Positions 50,796 through 60,234 of a stretch of DNA of 64,000 nt are shown piece after piece. The notes beneath the pieces are model-generated. The model had not been told where the DNA came from, searched no databases, and saw nothing but the letters and a program-made list of their open reading frames with translations. Numbering within the stretch: the stretch's first letter is position 1; the number at the start of each line of letters is the position of its first letter. The position numbers and the translations under genes are program-made. The DNA is from Hyphomicrobiales bacterium (GTDB lineage Bacteria; Pseudomonadota; Alphaproteobacteria; Rhizobiales; Rhizobiaceae), in NCBI GenBank assembly GCA_017305935.1, contig JAFKJU010000017.1:186001-250000 (forward strand), given 5' to 3'.

Positions 50796-51803
50796 ATGGC
50801 AATCACCTCAGAGCCTTCGGGCGCACCGCCGCGCCGGTGGCGGGAAAGATTCCCCCTCCTTGCCCTCATCCTTCAACGCCTGGGCCTCAGCGCCCTCCTG
50901 CTTCTCGCCGTCTCGGTGCTGATCTTCGCCGGCGTCGAAGCGCTGCCGGGGGATTTCGCCACCACCTATCTCGGCCAGTCGGCCACGCCGCAGGCCGTTG
51001 CCAACATCCGCAGCGAACTCGGCCTCGACCGGCCGGTGACCACCCGCTATTTCGAATGGCTGGGCAACGCGCTGCAGGGCGATTTCGGCACCTCCTGGGC
51101 AAGCCGGAATTCGGTGAGCGAGCAGATCGGCAACCGGCTCGGCAATTCGCTGTTCCTCGCCTTCTTCGCGGCGCTGATCTCCGTGCCACTGGCCATCCTC
51201 CTCGGGCTTCTGGCGGTGCATTATCGTAACCGCCTCCCGGACAAGATCATCAACGTCATCTCGTTGGCGGCGATCTCGCTGCCGGAATTCTTCATCGGCT
51301 ACCTGCTGATCCTCTACTTCGCCGTCAATTTCGGCATTGCCACCTTCCCGGCCACCGTCTTCGAAGGCATGGGCTTCGTCGAGCGGCTGAAGGCCATCGC
51401 CCTGCCGACCGCGACGCTGGTGCTCGTGGTGCTGGCGCATATGATGCGCATGACGCGCGCCGCCATTCTCTCGGTCATGTCGTCGGCCTATATGGAAACC
51501 GCCGAACTGAAGGGCCTCGGCGCCTTCCGCGCCATCGTCAAGCATGCCGCGCCGAACGCCATCGCCCCGATCGTCAACGTCGTTGCCCTCAACCTCGCCT
51601 ATCTGGTGGTCGGCGTCGTCGTGGTCGAGGTCGTCTTCGTCTATCCCGGCATGGGCCAGTACATGGTCGACGCCGTGACGGTGCGCGATATGCCGGTGGT
51701 GCAGGCCTGCGGCCTTATCTTCGCCGCCATCTACATCCTGCTCAACATGGCGGCCGATATCCTCGCGATCGTCGCCAACCCGAGACTGAGGCATCCGAGA
51801 TGA
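50796..51803 (+). CDS. ABC transporter permease, DppB/OppB type
   Basis: A membrane protein of 335 residues with about six helices. It has the DppB-type features: an N-terminal helix (LGLSALLLLAVSVLIFAGVE), an extended periplasmic loop with LGLDRPVTTRYFEWLGNALQ GDFGTSW, and the EAA motif YMETAELKGLGAFRAIVKHA. It forms the channel with the next gene, which it overlaps by 4 nt (ATGA). Confidence 0.9.
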   Translation: MAITSEPSGAPPRRWRERFPLLALILQRLGLSALLLLAVSVLIFAGVEALPGDFATTYLGQSATPQAVANIRSELGLDRPVTTRYFEWLGNALQGDFGTSWASRNSVSEQIGNRLGNSLFLAFFAALISVPLAILLGLLAVHYRNRLPDKIINVISLAAISLPEFFIGYLLILYFAVNFGIATFPATVFEGMGFVERLKAIALPTATLVLVVLAHMMRMTRAAILSVMSSAYMETAELKGLGAFRAIVKHAAPNAIAPIVNVVALNLAYLVVGVVVVEVVFVYPGMGQYMVDAVTVRDMPVVQACGLIFAAIYILLNMAADILAIVANPRLRHPR

Positions 51804-52627
51804 GATTGCGCGATATCCCCATCAGTGCCTGGATCGGCATCGTCGGCATTGCGCTGGCTTTCATCTGCGCCCTCTTCGCGCCCCTGCTCGCGCCGCACGG
51901 CGAGAGCGAAATCGTCGCCGGCGTCTGGGAGCCAATGGGCGACGCCTATCTGCTCGGCACCGACAATCTCGGCCGCGACCTGCTGTCGCGCGTCATCTAC
52001 GGCGCCCGCACCACCCTGTTCGTGGCGCTGGCGGCGACCGTGATCTCCTTCTCGCTCGGCATCATCCTGTCGTTTACCGCTGCGGTGTCGCGCGGGCTGA
52101 TCGACATGGGACTGTCGCGCTTCAACGACCTGATGATGTCGATCCCGACGCTGATCTTCGCGCTGGTGGTGCTGGCCGTGTTGCCGCAGAACCTTTTCGT
52201 GCTGATCCTGGTCATGGCGATCCTCGATTCCACCCGCGTCTACCGTCTCGGCCGCGCCGTGGCGCTGGATGTGGCGGTCATGGAATTCGTCGAGGCGGCG
52301 CGGCTGCGTGGCGAAGGACGGCTGTGGATCATCTTCCGCGAGATCCTGCCCAACACGCTGTCGCCGCTGCTGGCCGAATTCGGCCTGCGCTTCGCCTTCT
52401 CCATCCTGTTCCTCTCCACCCTCTCCTTCCTCGGCCTCGGCATCCAGCCGCCGGCCGCCGACTGGGGCGGCATGGTCAAGGACAACAAGGACGGCATCAT
52501 CTTCGGCATTCCTGCCGCCCTGATCCCGGGCGGAGCGATCGCGGCCCTCGCCATCTGCGTCAACCTCGTCGTCGACTGGCTTCTGAAACGCACATCCAGC
52601 CTCAAGGGAGGACGCGGCGATGCCTGA
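51800..52627 (+). CDS. ABC transporter permease, DppC/OppC type
   Basis: A membrane protein of 275 residues with about six helices. LLGTDNLGRDLLSRVIYGAR is the DppC/OppC landmark, and the EAA motif is MEFVEAARLRGEGRLWIIFR. A late SFLGLGIQPPAADWGGMV is typical. It overlaps the ATPase gene by 8 nt. Confidence 0.9.
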   Translation: MRLRDIPISAWIGIVGIALAFICALFAPLLAPHGESEIVAGVWEPMGDAYLLGTDNLGRDLLSRVIYGARTTLFVALAATVISFSLGIILSFTAAVSRGLIDMGLSRFNDLMMSIPTLIFALVVLAVLPQNLFVLILVMAILDSTRVYRLGRAVALDVAVMEFVEAARLRGEGRLWIIFREILPNTLSPLLAEFGLRFAFSILFLSTLSFLGLGIQPPAADWGGMVKDNKDGIIFGIPAALIPGGAIAALAICVNLVVDWLLKRTSSLKGGRGDA

Positions 52628-54251
52628 GCTTCTTTCGATCCGCAATCTCAAGATCGAGGCCACCAGCTATCCGCCCGGCGAGCCGCCGAAGCGCGTCACC
52701 ATCGTCGATGGCGTGTCGCTCGACCTGAAAAAGGGCAAGGTTCTCGGCCTGATCGGCGAATCCGGCGCCGGCAAATCCACCATCGGCCTGTCGGCGCTGG
52801 CCTATGGCCGCGGCGGCGCCGAAATCACCGCCGGCGAAGTGCTGCTCGACGGCAAGGACATCCTCAAGCTCGGCCGGGGCGGCATCCGCACCGTGCGCGG
52901 CGCCCGCGTCTGCTACGTGGCGCAATCGGCCGCCGCCGCCTTCAACCCGGCCCATCGCCTCGGCGACCAGGTGATCGAGGCCTGCCTGCAGCACGGGTTG
53001 ATGAGCAAGGAAGAGGCGCGCCAGCGCGCCCTCTATCTGTTCCGCGTCCTCGGCCTGCCCAACCCGGAAACCTTTGGCGACCGCTATCCCCACCAGGTTT
53101 CCGGCGGCCAGTTGCAGCGCGCCATGACCGCCATGGCGCTTTGCCCCAATCCGTCGCTGATCGTCTTCGACGAGCCGACGACGGCGCTCGACGTCACCAC
53201 CCAGATCGACGTGCTCGCCGCCATCAAGCACGCTATCGAGGAAACTCACACCGCCGCGCTCTACATCACCCACGATCTCGCCGTCGTCGCCCAGATCTCC
53301 GACGACATCATGGTGCTGCGCCATGGCAAGACCGTGGAATACGGCACGGCCCAGCAGATCATCGAGGAGCCGCGACAGGATTATACCCGCGCCCTCGTCA
53401 ACGTCCGCCAGAGCGGCAAGGAGGAGGCGCAGGACCAGAGCGGCACGCTGCTGAAGGTCGACAACATCACGGCCGGATACCCGAATGGTTTCCGTGTTCT
53501 GCATGACGTGTCGCTGCATCTGCCCAAGGGGCAGACGCTGGCGGTGGTCGGCGAATCCGGCTCTGGCAAGTCGACGCTGGCGCGCGTCATCACCGGGCTG
53601 CTGCCGCCGCTCTCCGGCTCGATTTCCTTTGACGGCAAGCCGCTGACGCCGACGCTCTCCGGCCGCTCGCGCGACGAGCTGCGCCGCATCCAGCTCATCT
53701 ATCAGATGGCCGATACTGCCATGAATCCGCGCCAGACGGTGCGCGACATCATCGGCCGCCCCCTGACCTTCTATTACGGCTTACGAGGCGCGGCGAAGAC
53801 GGCGCGTGTCAAGGAACTGCTGGAACAGATCGAGATGGGCGCCGGTTTCGCCGACCGCTATCCGGCCGAGCTTTCCGGCGGTCAGAAGCAGCGTGTGGCC
53901 ATCGCCCGCGCGCTGGCCGCCAAGCCGGAGCTGATCCTCTGCGACGAACCGACCTCGGCGCTCGACCCGCTGGTCGCCGAAGGCATCCTCAAGCTCCTGA
54001 TGCGGCTGCAGGCGGAAAGCCAGCTCTCCTATATCTTCATCACCCACGACATCGCCATCGTCCGGGCGATCGCCGATTCCGTCGCCGTCATGCATCGCGG
54101 CAAGCTCGTCCGCTTCGGCCCGAAGCGCGTCGCCCTGTCGCCACCCTTCGACGACTACACCGACCTGCTGTTGAAATCCGTGCCGGAAATGGAAATCGGC
54201 TGGCTCGAAAAAGCTCTCGCAAGCCGCCGCATGGCCAGCGCCGGGAATTGA
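52620..54251 (+). CDS. ABC transporter ATPase with two fused nucleotide-binding domains (DppD-DppF type)
   Basis: A protein of 543 residues joining both ATPases of a peptide-type importer. The first cassette (about 1-265) has GLIGESGAGKST, VSGGQLQRAMTAMAL and IVFDEPTTALD. The second (about 275-540) has AVVGESGSGKST, LSGGQKQRVAIARAL and ILCDEPTSALD. Both switch histidines are present (YITHDLA, FITHDIA). All catalytic motifs are intact, so both halves should hydrolyse ATP. It is last in the operon; an intrinsic terminator stands at 54465. Confidence 0.92.
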   Translation: MPELLSIRNLKIEATSYPPGEPPKRVTIVDGVSLDLKKGKVLGLIGESGAGKSTIGLSALAYGRGGAEITAGEVLLDGKDILKLGRGGIRTVRGARVCYVAQSAAAAFNPAHRLGDQVIEACLQHGLMSKEEARQRALYLFRVLGLPNPETFGDRYPHQVSGGQLQRAMTAMALCPNPSLIVFDEPTTALDVTTQIDVLAAIKHAIEETHTAALYITHDLAVVAQISDDIMVLRHGKTVEYGTAQQIIEEPRQDYTRALVNVRQSGKEEAQDQSGTLLKVDNITAGYPNGFRVLHDVSLHLPKGQTLAVVGESGSGKSTLARVITGLLPPLSGSISFDGKPLTPTLSGRSRDELRRIQLIYQMADTAMNPRQTVRDIIGRPLTFYYGLRGAAKTARVKELLEQIEMGAGFADRYPAELSGGQKQRVAIARALAAKPELILCDEPTSALDPLVAEGILKLLMRLQAESQLSYIFITHDIAIVRAIADSVAVMHRGKLVRFGPKRVALSPPFDDYTDLLLKSVPEMEIGWLEKALASRRMASAGN

Positions 54252-54708
54252 TGGGTGACTGGGAAGCCTTGAGGAATAGGGCGATATTGCGGGAAGGGAT
54301 CTTGGGCGCACCCCCTGATCCATTTCGTTTACTTAAGGATGACGTTGGCCAGCCCTACAACCTAGGTTGCATTCAGGCTTGAAGCGCAGATGAAACATCC
54401 TTATATTGCAGGAGTGGATCAGGGGCCGTTCCCCCTGATCCGTTTCGCTTATGTTAGGAAACTGACCCGCACGCTAGCCGACCAGCTCGTGCGGGTTTTC
54501 CGTATCGTAAGCGTGATGCTGAATGGTTTCAACCACATCGCGATCACTCCTGTTCGAGAGCAGAGCCACTGCCTCGGCCGGTGCGGCTCATCCTCACCGG
54601 TCGGCGCCGGCTGGCGCGGCGCCTGCTGCTTCGCTGTCGAAGTCTACAAGCCTGGCACAACCTTGAGGACATGTCTTTAAGCGAGAATGCGCAAAGAGGA
54701 ATGCAACC
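54252..54708. other. Gene-free region with a 120-bp-spaced direct repeat and hairpins
   Basis: No convincing gene is present in these 457 nt. A 28-nt direct repeat (CCCCCTGATCC(A/G)TTTCG(T/C)TTA...AGGA) occurs at 54311-54338 and 54431-54458, exactly 120 bp apart with four or five mismatches. The second copy also forms a perfect 10-bp stem with GGATCAGGGG at 54416-54425. A terminator follows at 54465-54499. The arrangement looks like a duplicated segment or remnant of a mobile or regulatory element. Confidence 0.55.
54465..54499 (+). terminator. Intrinsic terminator downstream of the peptide-type ABC operon
   Basis: A 9-bp stem ACCCGCACG (54465-54473) with CGTGCGGGT (54488-54496) is followed by TTTT. 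It is 214 nt after the ATPase stop, the first clear terminator in that direction. Confidence 0.75.
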
Positions 54709-55497
54709 TCAATATTCCGTCGGCACCGTCAGAAGCTCCGCCGAGGGACTGTCCAGAAAAGCACGCACGGTGGGCGGCAATTGCCTTGATGCCAGCGGCA
54801 GCACGCCGCAACGCCGCAGGAGCGCGCGCAGATCCGGCTTTGCGCCCATATGCCGCCAGATCGTGCGTGTCGCATAGGGCAGGTTTCCCTTGCGCCAGGA
54901 AACGCCGGTCGTCACGCCGCGCAGATAGACGCGTTGGTGCGCCATCTCGAAGGGGATCAGGATTGCCTGTGACAGCATCGGGTTCATGCCCAAGCTGCGC
55001 TCGGTAATGAAGATGCGGTTGCGCCAATACGCCGCCAGCCCGACATATTTCGAATCCTGGCGGATTTCGTTGACCGTGTCGCGGATACGCTCGATGGATT
55101 TCACCCGCATCTCGCCGTTTTCCTCGTACAGCCGGCTGCAAGAGCACACGACCAGCCCCGGCCAGGAAGGCGTGCAATGATAGGTCTGGAAATAGCCGGC
55201 GTGGCGACGCAATGCGGCGAGATCGCCCGGGAAGCCGTCAAGCAACGGCAGCCCTTCGCCGCCGCTGCGGCCGCGGTGTTCCAGCCGTTGGCGGAAAGCG
55301 GCCGGCGCCAATGCAAAATCTCCAGCCTGCAAGCCGAAAAACCCGGCAATCCGTGCTAGATTATGTGCGGAAGGTCGCGTTTCGCCATTGATGTAACGAT
55401 TGAACTGTTGCCGGTTGAGGCCAATTTCCCGACAGACATGGGAAATCGATCGCACAGTGGCGCAGGCAGCTTTCAGATTTTCGGCAAGAGCGCTCAT
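54709..55497 (-). CDS. XRE-family HTH transcriptional regulator
   Basis: A regulator of 262 residues. The N-terminal HTH (about 18-62) reads ISHVCREIGLNRQQFNRYIN with GETRPSAHNLARIAGFFGL. The rest (about 75-255) shows no domain I can name; it has a CTPSWPGLVVCSCSRLYEE segment and likely binds an effector. It is divergent from the second binding-protein gene, with a 134-nt gap containing both starts, and convergent with the ABC operon. It is therefore the most likely regulator of the binding-protein/hydrolase unit. Confidence 0.82.
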   Translation of the reverse strand: MSALAENLKAACATVRSISHVCREIGLNRQQFNRYINGETRPSAHNLARIAGFFGLQAGDFALAPAAFRQRLEHRGRSGGEGLPLLDGFPGDLAALRRHAGYFQTYHCTPSWPGLVVCSCSRLYEENGEMRVKSIERIRDTVNEIRQDSKYVGLAAYWRNRIFITERSLGMNPMLSQAILIPFEMAHQRVYLRGVTTGVSWRKGNLPYATRTIWRHMGAKPDLRALLRRCGVLPLASRQLPPTVRAFLDSPSAELLTVPTEY

Positions 55498-55631
55498 GGA
55501 TGGATCTTTTCAACGAAACGATCGAAACCCTATAGCGTAAATTCGCATAAGATCGCGTCAGAATGCGAAATTGCACGACGCATTCTCCCCGTTAGGCTCG
55601 CCGTCAACACCAAAGGACAAGGGGTTCTGGA

Positions 55632-57227
55632 ATGAGCGATTTCTCCAAGACGATACAGGACATGCTTTCGAACACCGGCCTCAGCCGCCGTGGCTTTCTC
55701 GGGGGCGCTGCCGCCCTTGGCGCGATGAGCGTCACCGCCGGCGGCCTGCTGGTGCCGGCAACGGCGCATGCCGCCGACGAGCCGAAGCGCGGCGGCCACC
55801 TGAAGCTCGGCCTCAAGGGCGGCGCGACCAGCGACACGCTCGACCCCGCCACCTACAGCGCATCCGTCCTGTTCGTCGTCGGCCGCCTGTGGGGCGATAC
55901 GCTGATCGAATCGGACCCGAAGACCGGCGCCGCCCTGCCCTCGATCGCCACCGCCTGGGAACCCTCCGCCGACGCTTCCGTCTGGACCTTCAAGCTGCGC
56001 AACGACGTCGCTTTCCATGACGGCACCAAGATGACCCCCGCCGATATCGTCGCGACGCTGAAGCGCCATGCCGACGCCAATTCGAAGTCCGGCGCGCTTG
56101 GCCTGCTCTCCTCCATCAAGACCATCGAGGAAAAGGCCGGCGATCTCGTACTGACCCTGACCGAAGGCAATGCCGACCTGCCGCTGGTGCTTTCCGATTA
56201 TCACCTGATCATCCAGCCGAAGGGCGGCGTCGACAATCCGGCGGCGGCCATCGGCACCGGCCCTTACAAGCTTGCCAAGTTCGAGCCCGGCGTGCGCGCC
56301 ACCTTCGAGAAGAACCCCAATGACTGGCGCTCGGATCGCGGCTATGTCGAATCCGTCGAAATCATCGTCATGAACGATACGACCGCCCGCGTCGCCGCCC
56401 TCTCTTCGGGCCAGGTGCATTTCGTCAACAATATCGACCCGAAGACTGTGCCCCTGCTCAAGCGCGCGCCGAAGGTCGAGATCGTGCGCAATGCCGGCAA
56501 GGGCTTCTATGCCTTCCTGATGCACTGCGACACTGCGCCCTTCGACAACAACGACCTGCGTCTGGCGCTGAAATACGCCATCGACCGGCAGGCGATCCTC
56601 GACAAGGTGCTGGGCGGCTACGGCACGCTCGGCAACGATTATCCGGTCAACGGCAATTATGCGCTCGCCCCCGACGATATCGAGCAGCGCGCCTACGATC
56701 CGGACAAGGCCGCCTTCCATTTCAAGAAATCCGGCGTCGATCGGCCGGTCCTGCTGCGCACCTCGGATGCGGCGTTCGCGGGCGCCGTCGATGCCGCCAT
56801 CCTGTTCCAGGAAAGCGCCAAGAAGGCCGGTATCCAGATCGAGGTCAAGCGCGAGCCTGAAGACGGATACTGGACCAATGTCTGGAACGCTCAGCCCTTC
56901 TGCGCCACCTATTGGGGCGGCCGCCCGACACAGGATTCGCGCTATTCCACCTCCTATCTCTCGACGGCGGAATGGAACGACACCCGTTTCAAGCGCCCGG
57001 ATTTCGACAAGCTGCTGCTGCAGGCGCGCTCGGAGTTGGACGAGACCAAGCGCAAGGCGATTTATCGCACCATGGCGCTGATGGTCCGGGACGAAGGCGG
57101 CCTCATCCTGCCCGTGTTCAATGACTATGTCATGGCCCAGTCGAAGAGCGTCAAGGGTTATGTCGACGACATCGGCAACGACCTGTCGAACGGCTATATC
57201 GGCAGCCGCGTCTGGCTTGACGCCTAA
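55632..57227 (+). CDS. Second Tat-exported ABC substrate-binding protein, family 5
   Basis: A binding protein of 531 residues, an evident paralogue of the product of 49100-50689. Both share long runs such as PFDNNDLRLALKYA, QRAYDPDKA, EVKREP.DGYWTNVWN and YWGGRPTQD. The twin-arginine signal is GLSRRGFLGGAAALGAMSVT. No permease or ATPase genes accompany it, so it probably uses the transporter encoded at 50796-54251. It is followed after 22 nt by a CocE-type hydrolase gene, suggesting capture of a compound that is then hydrolysed. Confidence 0.9.
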   Translation: MSDFSKTIQDMLSNTGLSRRGFLGGAAALGAMSVTAGGLLVPATAHAADEPKRGGHLKLGLKGGATSDTLDPATYSASVLFVVGRLWGDTLIESDPKTGAALPSIATAWEPSADASVWTFKLRNDVAFHDGTKMTPADIVATLKRHADANSKSGALGLLSSIKTIEEKAGDLVLTLTEGNADLPLVLSDYHLIIQPKGGVDNPAAAIGTGPYKLAKFEPGVRATFEKNPNDWRSDRGYVESVEIIVMNDTTARVAALSSGQVHFVNNIDPKTVPLLKRAPKVEIVRNAGKGFYAFLMHCDTAPFDNNDLRLALKYAIDRQAILDKVLGGYGTLGNDYPVNGNYALAPDDIEQRAYDPDKAAFHFKKSGVDRPVLLRTSDAAFAGAVDAAILFQESAKKAGIQIEVKREPEDGYWTNVWNAQPFCATYWGGRPTQDSRYSTSYLSTAEWNDTRFKRPDFDKLLLQARSELDETKRKAIYRTMALMVRDEGGLILPVFNDYVMAQSKSVKGYVDDIGNDLSNGYIGSRVWLDA

Positions 57228-57249
57228 AATCCGGGAGTTTTGAGAGAAC

Positions 57250-59256
57250 ATGTCAGGCAAACGCCCCTTCACCATCATCGAAAACGAGTGGATCACGCTC
57301 AAGGACGGCACCCGTCTGGCGGCGCGCATCTGGATGCCGGACAATGCCGAGGCCGATCCGGTCCCGGCCGTGTTCGAGTTCCTGCCGTATCGCAAGCATG
57401 ACGGCACCTGCCTGCGCGACGATTCCACCTATCCCGAATTCGCCGCCGCCGGCATTGCCGGCGTGCGCGTCGACATCAGGGGCTCAGGCGAATCCGACGG
57501 CGTCATCGATGGCGAATACACGGAACTCGAACTCGCAAACGCCTGCGAACTGATCGGCTGGATCGCCGAACAGCCCTGGTCGAACGGTTCGGTCGGCATG
57601 ATGGGCATCTCCTGGGGCGGCTTCAACTGCCTGCAGACGGCCGCACTGCGCCCGCCGGCGTTGAAGGCGGTGATATCCATCGCCTCCACCGTCGACCGCT
57701 ACAATGACGACATCCACTATAAGAACGGCACGCATCTCTCCGCCCAGCTTTCCTGGGCGGCGACGATGCTCGGCTACCAGTCGCGGTCGCCCGATCCGGC
57801 TCTCGTCGGCGAGCGCTGGCGCGAGATGTGGATGGAGCGGCTGGAGAAGGAACCCTATTTCATGGAGGAATGGCTGTCGCACCAGCGCCGTGACGCCTTC
57901 TGGAAACACGGCTCCATCGGCGACAATTTCGACGACGTGCAGATCCCGGCGATCGTCATCGCCGGCTGGGCGGACGGCTATCGCAACACACCGCTCAAGG
58001 CCGTCGAAGGACTGGGCGGCAAGGCCAAGGCCCTGATCGGCCCCTGGGTGCATAAATATCCGCACTTCGCCTGGCCGAAGCCGCGCGCCGATTTCATCGG
58101 CGAAGCCATCGGCTGGTGGAACCGCTGGTTGCGCGGCGAGGAAAACGGCATCGAGAACCTGCCGCAGGTGCGCGCCTATATCACCGAAGACCTCCGTCCG
58201 CCGGCGCCGCGCCGCGATTTCGATCCCGGTTTCTGGATCGGCAAGCAGGCCTGGGCGGAGCCGGAAACGGCAAGCTATTATGCCGACCAGTTCGGCGTGC
58301 TCACCGCCGGCAGCCCGATTCCCGGCGCGAAGGGGCATGACCGCTACATCCGCTCGCCGCTCGACACAGGTACGGCCTCCGGCGAATATTTCACCCTGAA
58401 GCCGGATGCGGAAATGGCGCTCGACCAGCGCGGCGACGATGCTGGTTCGCTGGTCATCGAAACCGCCGTGCTGGAAGAGGATGTCGATATTCTCGGCCGT
58501 CCGGTCGTCGCCGTCGAACTCGCCTGTGACGCCGATTGGGCTAACCTTTGCGCCCGCCTGGTCGATGTGCATCCCGATGGCACCGCCACCCGCATCGCCT
58601 TCGGCGTGCTCAACCTCTCCCATCGCGACGGCGACGAAAACCCGAAGGCGATGCCCAAGGGCGAGAAGGTCGCGATCCGGCTGGTGCTCGATGCCTGCGG
58701 CTATCGTTTCCGTCGGGGGCACCGCATTCGCCTGGCGATCTCGACTGCCTATTGGCCGATGATCCTGCCCGCGCCCACCGATCCCGGCGTGACGCTCGAC
58801 CTGGCGACGCTTGGTCTTGCCCTGCCGAAGCTTGGCGATCACGAGAAGATCACGGTCAGGCAGCCGGACAATCCCGACCCGTTGCCCAAATATATCGAGC
58901 ATGCGCCGGGCACGACGCACCGTTCGGTCAACCGCGATCTCACCGCCAACCGCACCGAATACCGTATCTACGAGGATACCGGCCTTTCCGAACGCCCCGG
59001 CACCGGTCTATCGACCCGGCAGGTGCGCGAGGAATTGTGGACGATCCGCCCGAACGATCCGCTGTCGATGACCGGCCAATCCACCTGGATCTGCGACATG
59101 CAGCGCGACGGCTGGTCGGTGCGCACGGTCTCGACGGCAAAACTGTCCTGCACCGCGACGGAATGGGTCACCGAAGCCGAACTGACCGGTTATGAGGGCG
59201 AGACCCAGGTCTTCCACAAGACCTTCGAAAAAAGAATCCCGCGCGATTTCATGTAA
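57250..59256 (+). CDS. CocE/NonD family hydrolase (S15-type alpha/beta hydrolase)
   Basis: A serine hydrolase of 668 residues related to cocaine esterase and Xaa-Pro dipeptidyl-peptidases. The catalytic domain (about 1-310) has YRKHDGTCLRDD, the nucleophile Ser121 in GISWGGF, the acid in GWADGYRNTPL and the histidine in WVHKYPHFAWPKP. A C-terminal jelly-roll galactose-binding-like domain (about 345-570) has WANLCARLVDVHPDG and GHRIRLAIS. No signal peptide is seen. It follows a binding-protein gene by 22 nt, which suggests intracellular cleavage of an imported ester or amide. Confidence 0.88.
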   Translation: MSGKRPFTIIENEWITLKDGTRLAARIWMPDNAEADPVPAVFEFLPYRKHDGTCLRDDSTYPEFAAAGIAGVRVDIRGSGESDGVIDGEYTELELANACELIGWIAEQPWSNGSVGMMGISWGGFNCLQTAALRPPALKAVISIASTVDRYNDDIHYKNGTHLSAQLSWAATMLGYQSRSPDPALVGERWREMWMERLEKEPYFMEEWLSHQRRDAFWKHGSIGDNFDDVQIPAIVIAGWADGYRNTPLKAVEGLGGKAKALIGPWVHKYPHFAWPKPRADFIGEAIGWWNRWLRGEENGIENLPQVRAYITEDLRPPAPRRDFDPGFWIGKQAWAEPETASYYADQFGVLTAGSPIPGAKGHDRYIRSPLDTGTASGEYFTLKPDAEMALDQRGDDAGSLVIETAVLEEDVDILGRPVVAVELACDADWANLCARLVDVHPDGTATRIAFGVLNLSHRDGDENPKAMPKGEKVAIRLVLDACGYRFRRGHRIRLAISTAYWPMILPAPTDPGVTLDLATLGLALPKLGDHEKITVRQPDNPDPLPKYIEHAPGTTHRSVNRDLTANRTEYRIYEDTGLSERPGTGLSTRQVREELWTIRPNDPLSMTGQSTWICDMQRDGWSVRTVSTAKLSCTATEWVTEAELTGYEGETQVFHKTFEKRIPRDFM

Positions 59257-59298
59257 ATCGCGCGGGAAGCCCGTGGCGGCAGCCCCACTGCCACGGGC
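59237..59298. terminator. Tandem hairpins at the end of the CocE-type gene
   Basis: The first stem is 13 bp and perfect (59237-59249 with 59255-59267) and contains the stop codon in its loop-proximal part. The second is 9 bp (GCCCGTGGC 59269-59277 with GCCACGGGC 59290-59298), followed by GATTTCTT. They lie between convergent genes. Confidence 0.75.
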
Positions 59299-59304
59299 GA
59301 TTTC

Positions 59305-60234
59305 TTAGCTGCTCCCCGCAAAATGGCTGATCGCCGTCACCAGCGCGCGAAAACCGGCGGCGGCGCCTTCACTCATGTGCCGGGCGCGCAGCCAGGCATG
59401 GACCATCTGCGGCTCGTCGCGATACCAAACCTCGATACCGGCCGCCGCCAGGCGCGCGGCAAACAATGCGCCATCGTCGCGCAACGGGTCGAAATGCGCC
59501 GTGGTGATATAGGCGGGCGGCAGGCCGCGGACATCGGCGATCCGCAAGGCATGGGCGACCGGGTCATCAGGCGCTTTTAGAATGTCACGGTAATAGCGCA
59601 CATCCGCCGTCGTCAGGCCAGGAGCTTCGCCCATCTCCTCATAGGAGCCGGTTTCGAGATCGCCGCCGAGCGCCGGATAGATCAGCGCCTGCGCCACGAC
59701 ACCCTTCAATCCGTCGCGAAGCGCCCGCACCGCCACCCCGGCCGCGAGATTGCCTCCGGCACTGTCGCCGATCAGCACGACCTCATGTCCCTCGGCCAGC
59801 AGGGATTTCAGCACGGTATAACAATCATCCGTCTGGGACGGCCAGATATGCTCCGGCGCCAGGCGATAATCCACCGCCGTCAGTTCCGCCCCGACACCCT
59901 CGGCGATTTCGGCGCAGATCGCATCGTGGCTTTCCAGCGAACCGACCACGAAGCCGCCGCCATGCAGGTAGAGCAGATGTCGCCCCGTGCGCAACGCCGC
60001 CGGCCGGTAGCGGCGGATTGGGACCGCGCCGATTTGGCCATCGGTTTTCACCAGCCCGGCCGGCAGCGCTGGCGAGAAGGCGGCGCAAAGCGCATCGTAC
60101 CAGCCGCGCTGCTGCTCGATGGTGCCGTTGACCGCATCCACCGGATAGAAGGCATCGCAGCGCGCCAGAAAGGCCAGGATACCCGGCTCCGTCGGCATTG
60201 GCCGGGTCGCCGCCTGCATCTGTCCCTCGGCCAT
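59305..60234 (-). CDS. Alpha/beta hydrolase, hormone-sensitive-lipase (family IV) esterase
   Basis: An esterase of 309 residues. It has the oxyanion motif LLYLHGGGFVVGSL, the nucleophile elbow GDSAGGNLAA, an acid in AHFDPLRDDG and the catalytic histidine in MVHAWLRA: the complete family IV set. No signal peptide is visible, so it is cytoplasmic. It is convergent with the CocE-type gene and has no operon partner. Short-chain acyl ester cleavage is expected; the natural substrate is unknown. Confidence 0.88.
   Translation of the reverse strand: MAEGQMQAATRPMPTEPGILAFLARCDAFYPVDAVNGTIEQQRGWYDALCAAFSPALPAGLVKTDGQIGAVPIRRYRPAALRTGRHLLYLHGGGFVVGSLESHDAICAEIAEGVGAELTAVDYRLAPEHIWPSQTDDCYTVLKSLLAEGHEVVLIGDSAGGNLAAGVAVRALRDGLKGVVAQALIYPALGGDLETGSYEEMGEAPGLTTADVRYYRDILKAPDDPVAHALRIADVRGLPPAYITTAHFDPLRDDGALFAARLAAAGIEVWYRDEPQMVHAWLRARHMSEGAAAGFRALVTAISHFAGSS

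Noticed and set aside
54390-54680. A 96-codon open frame in the gene-free region
   Set aside because: It contains the direct-repeat copy and the terminator hairpin, has no recognisable domain and no good ribosome site.
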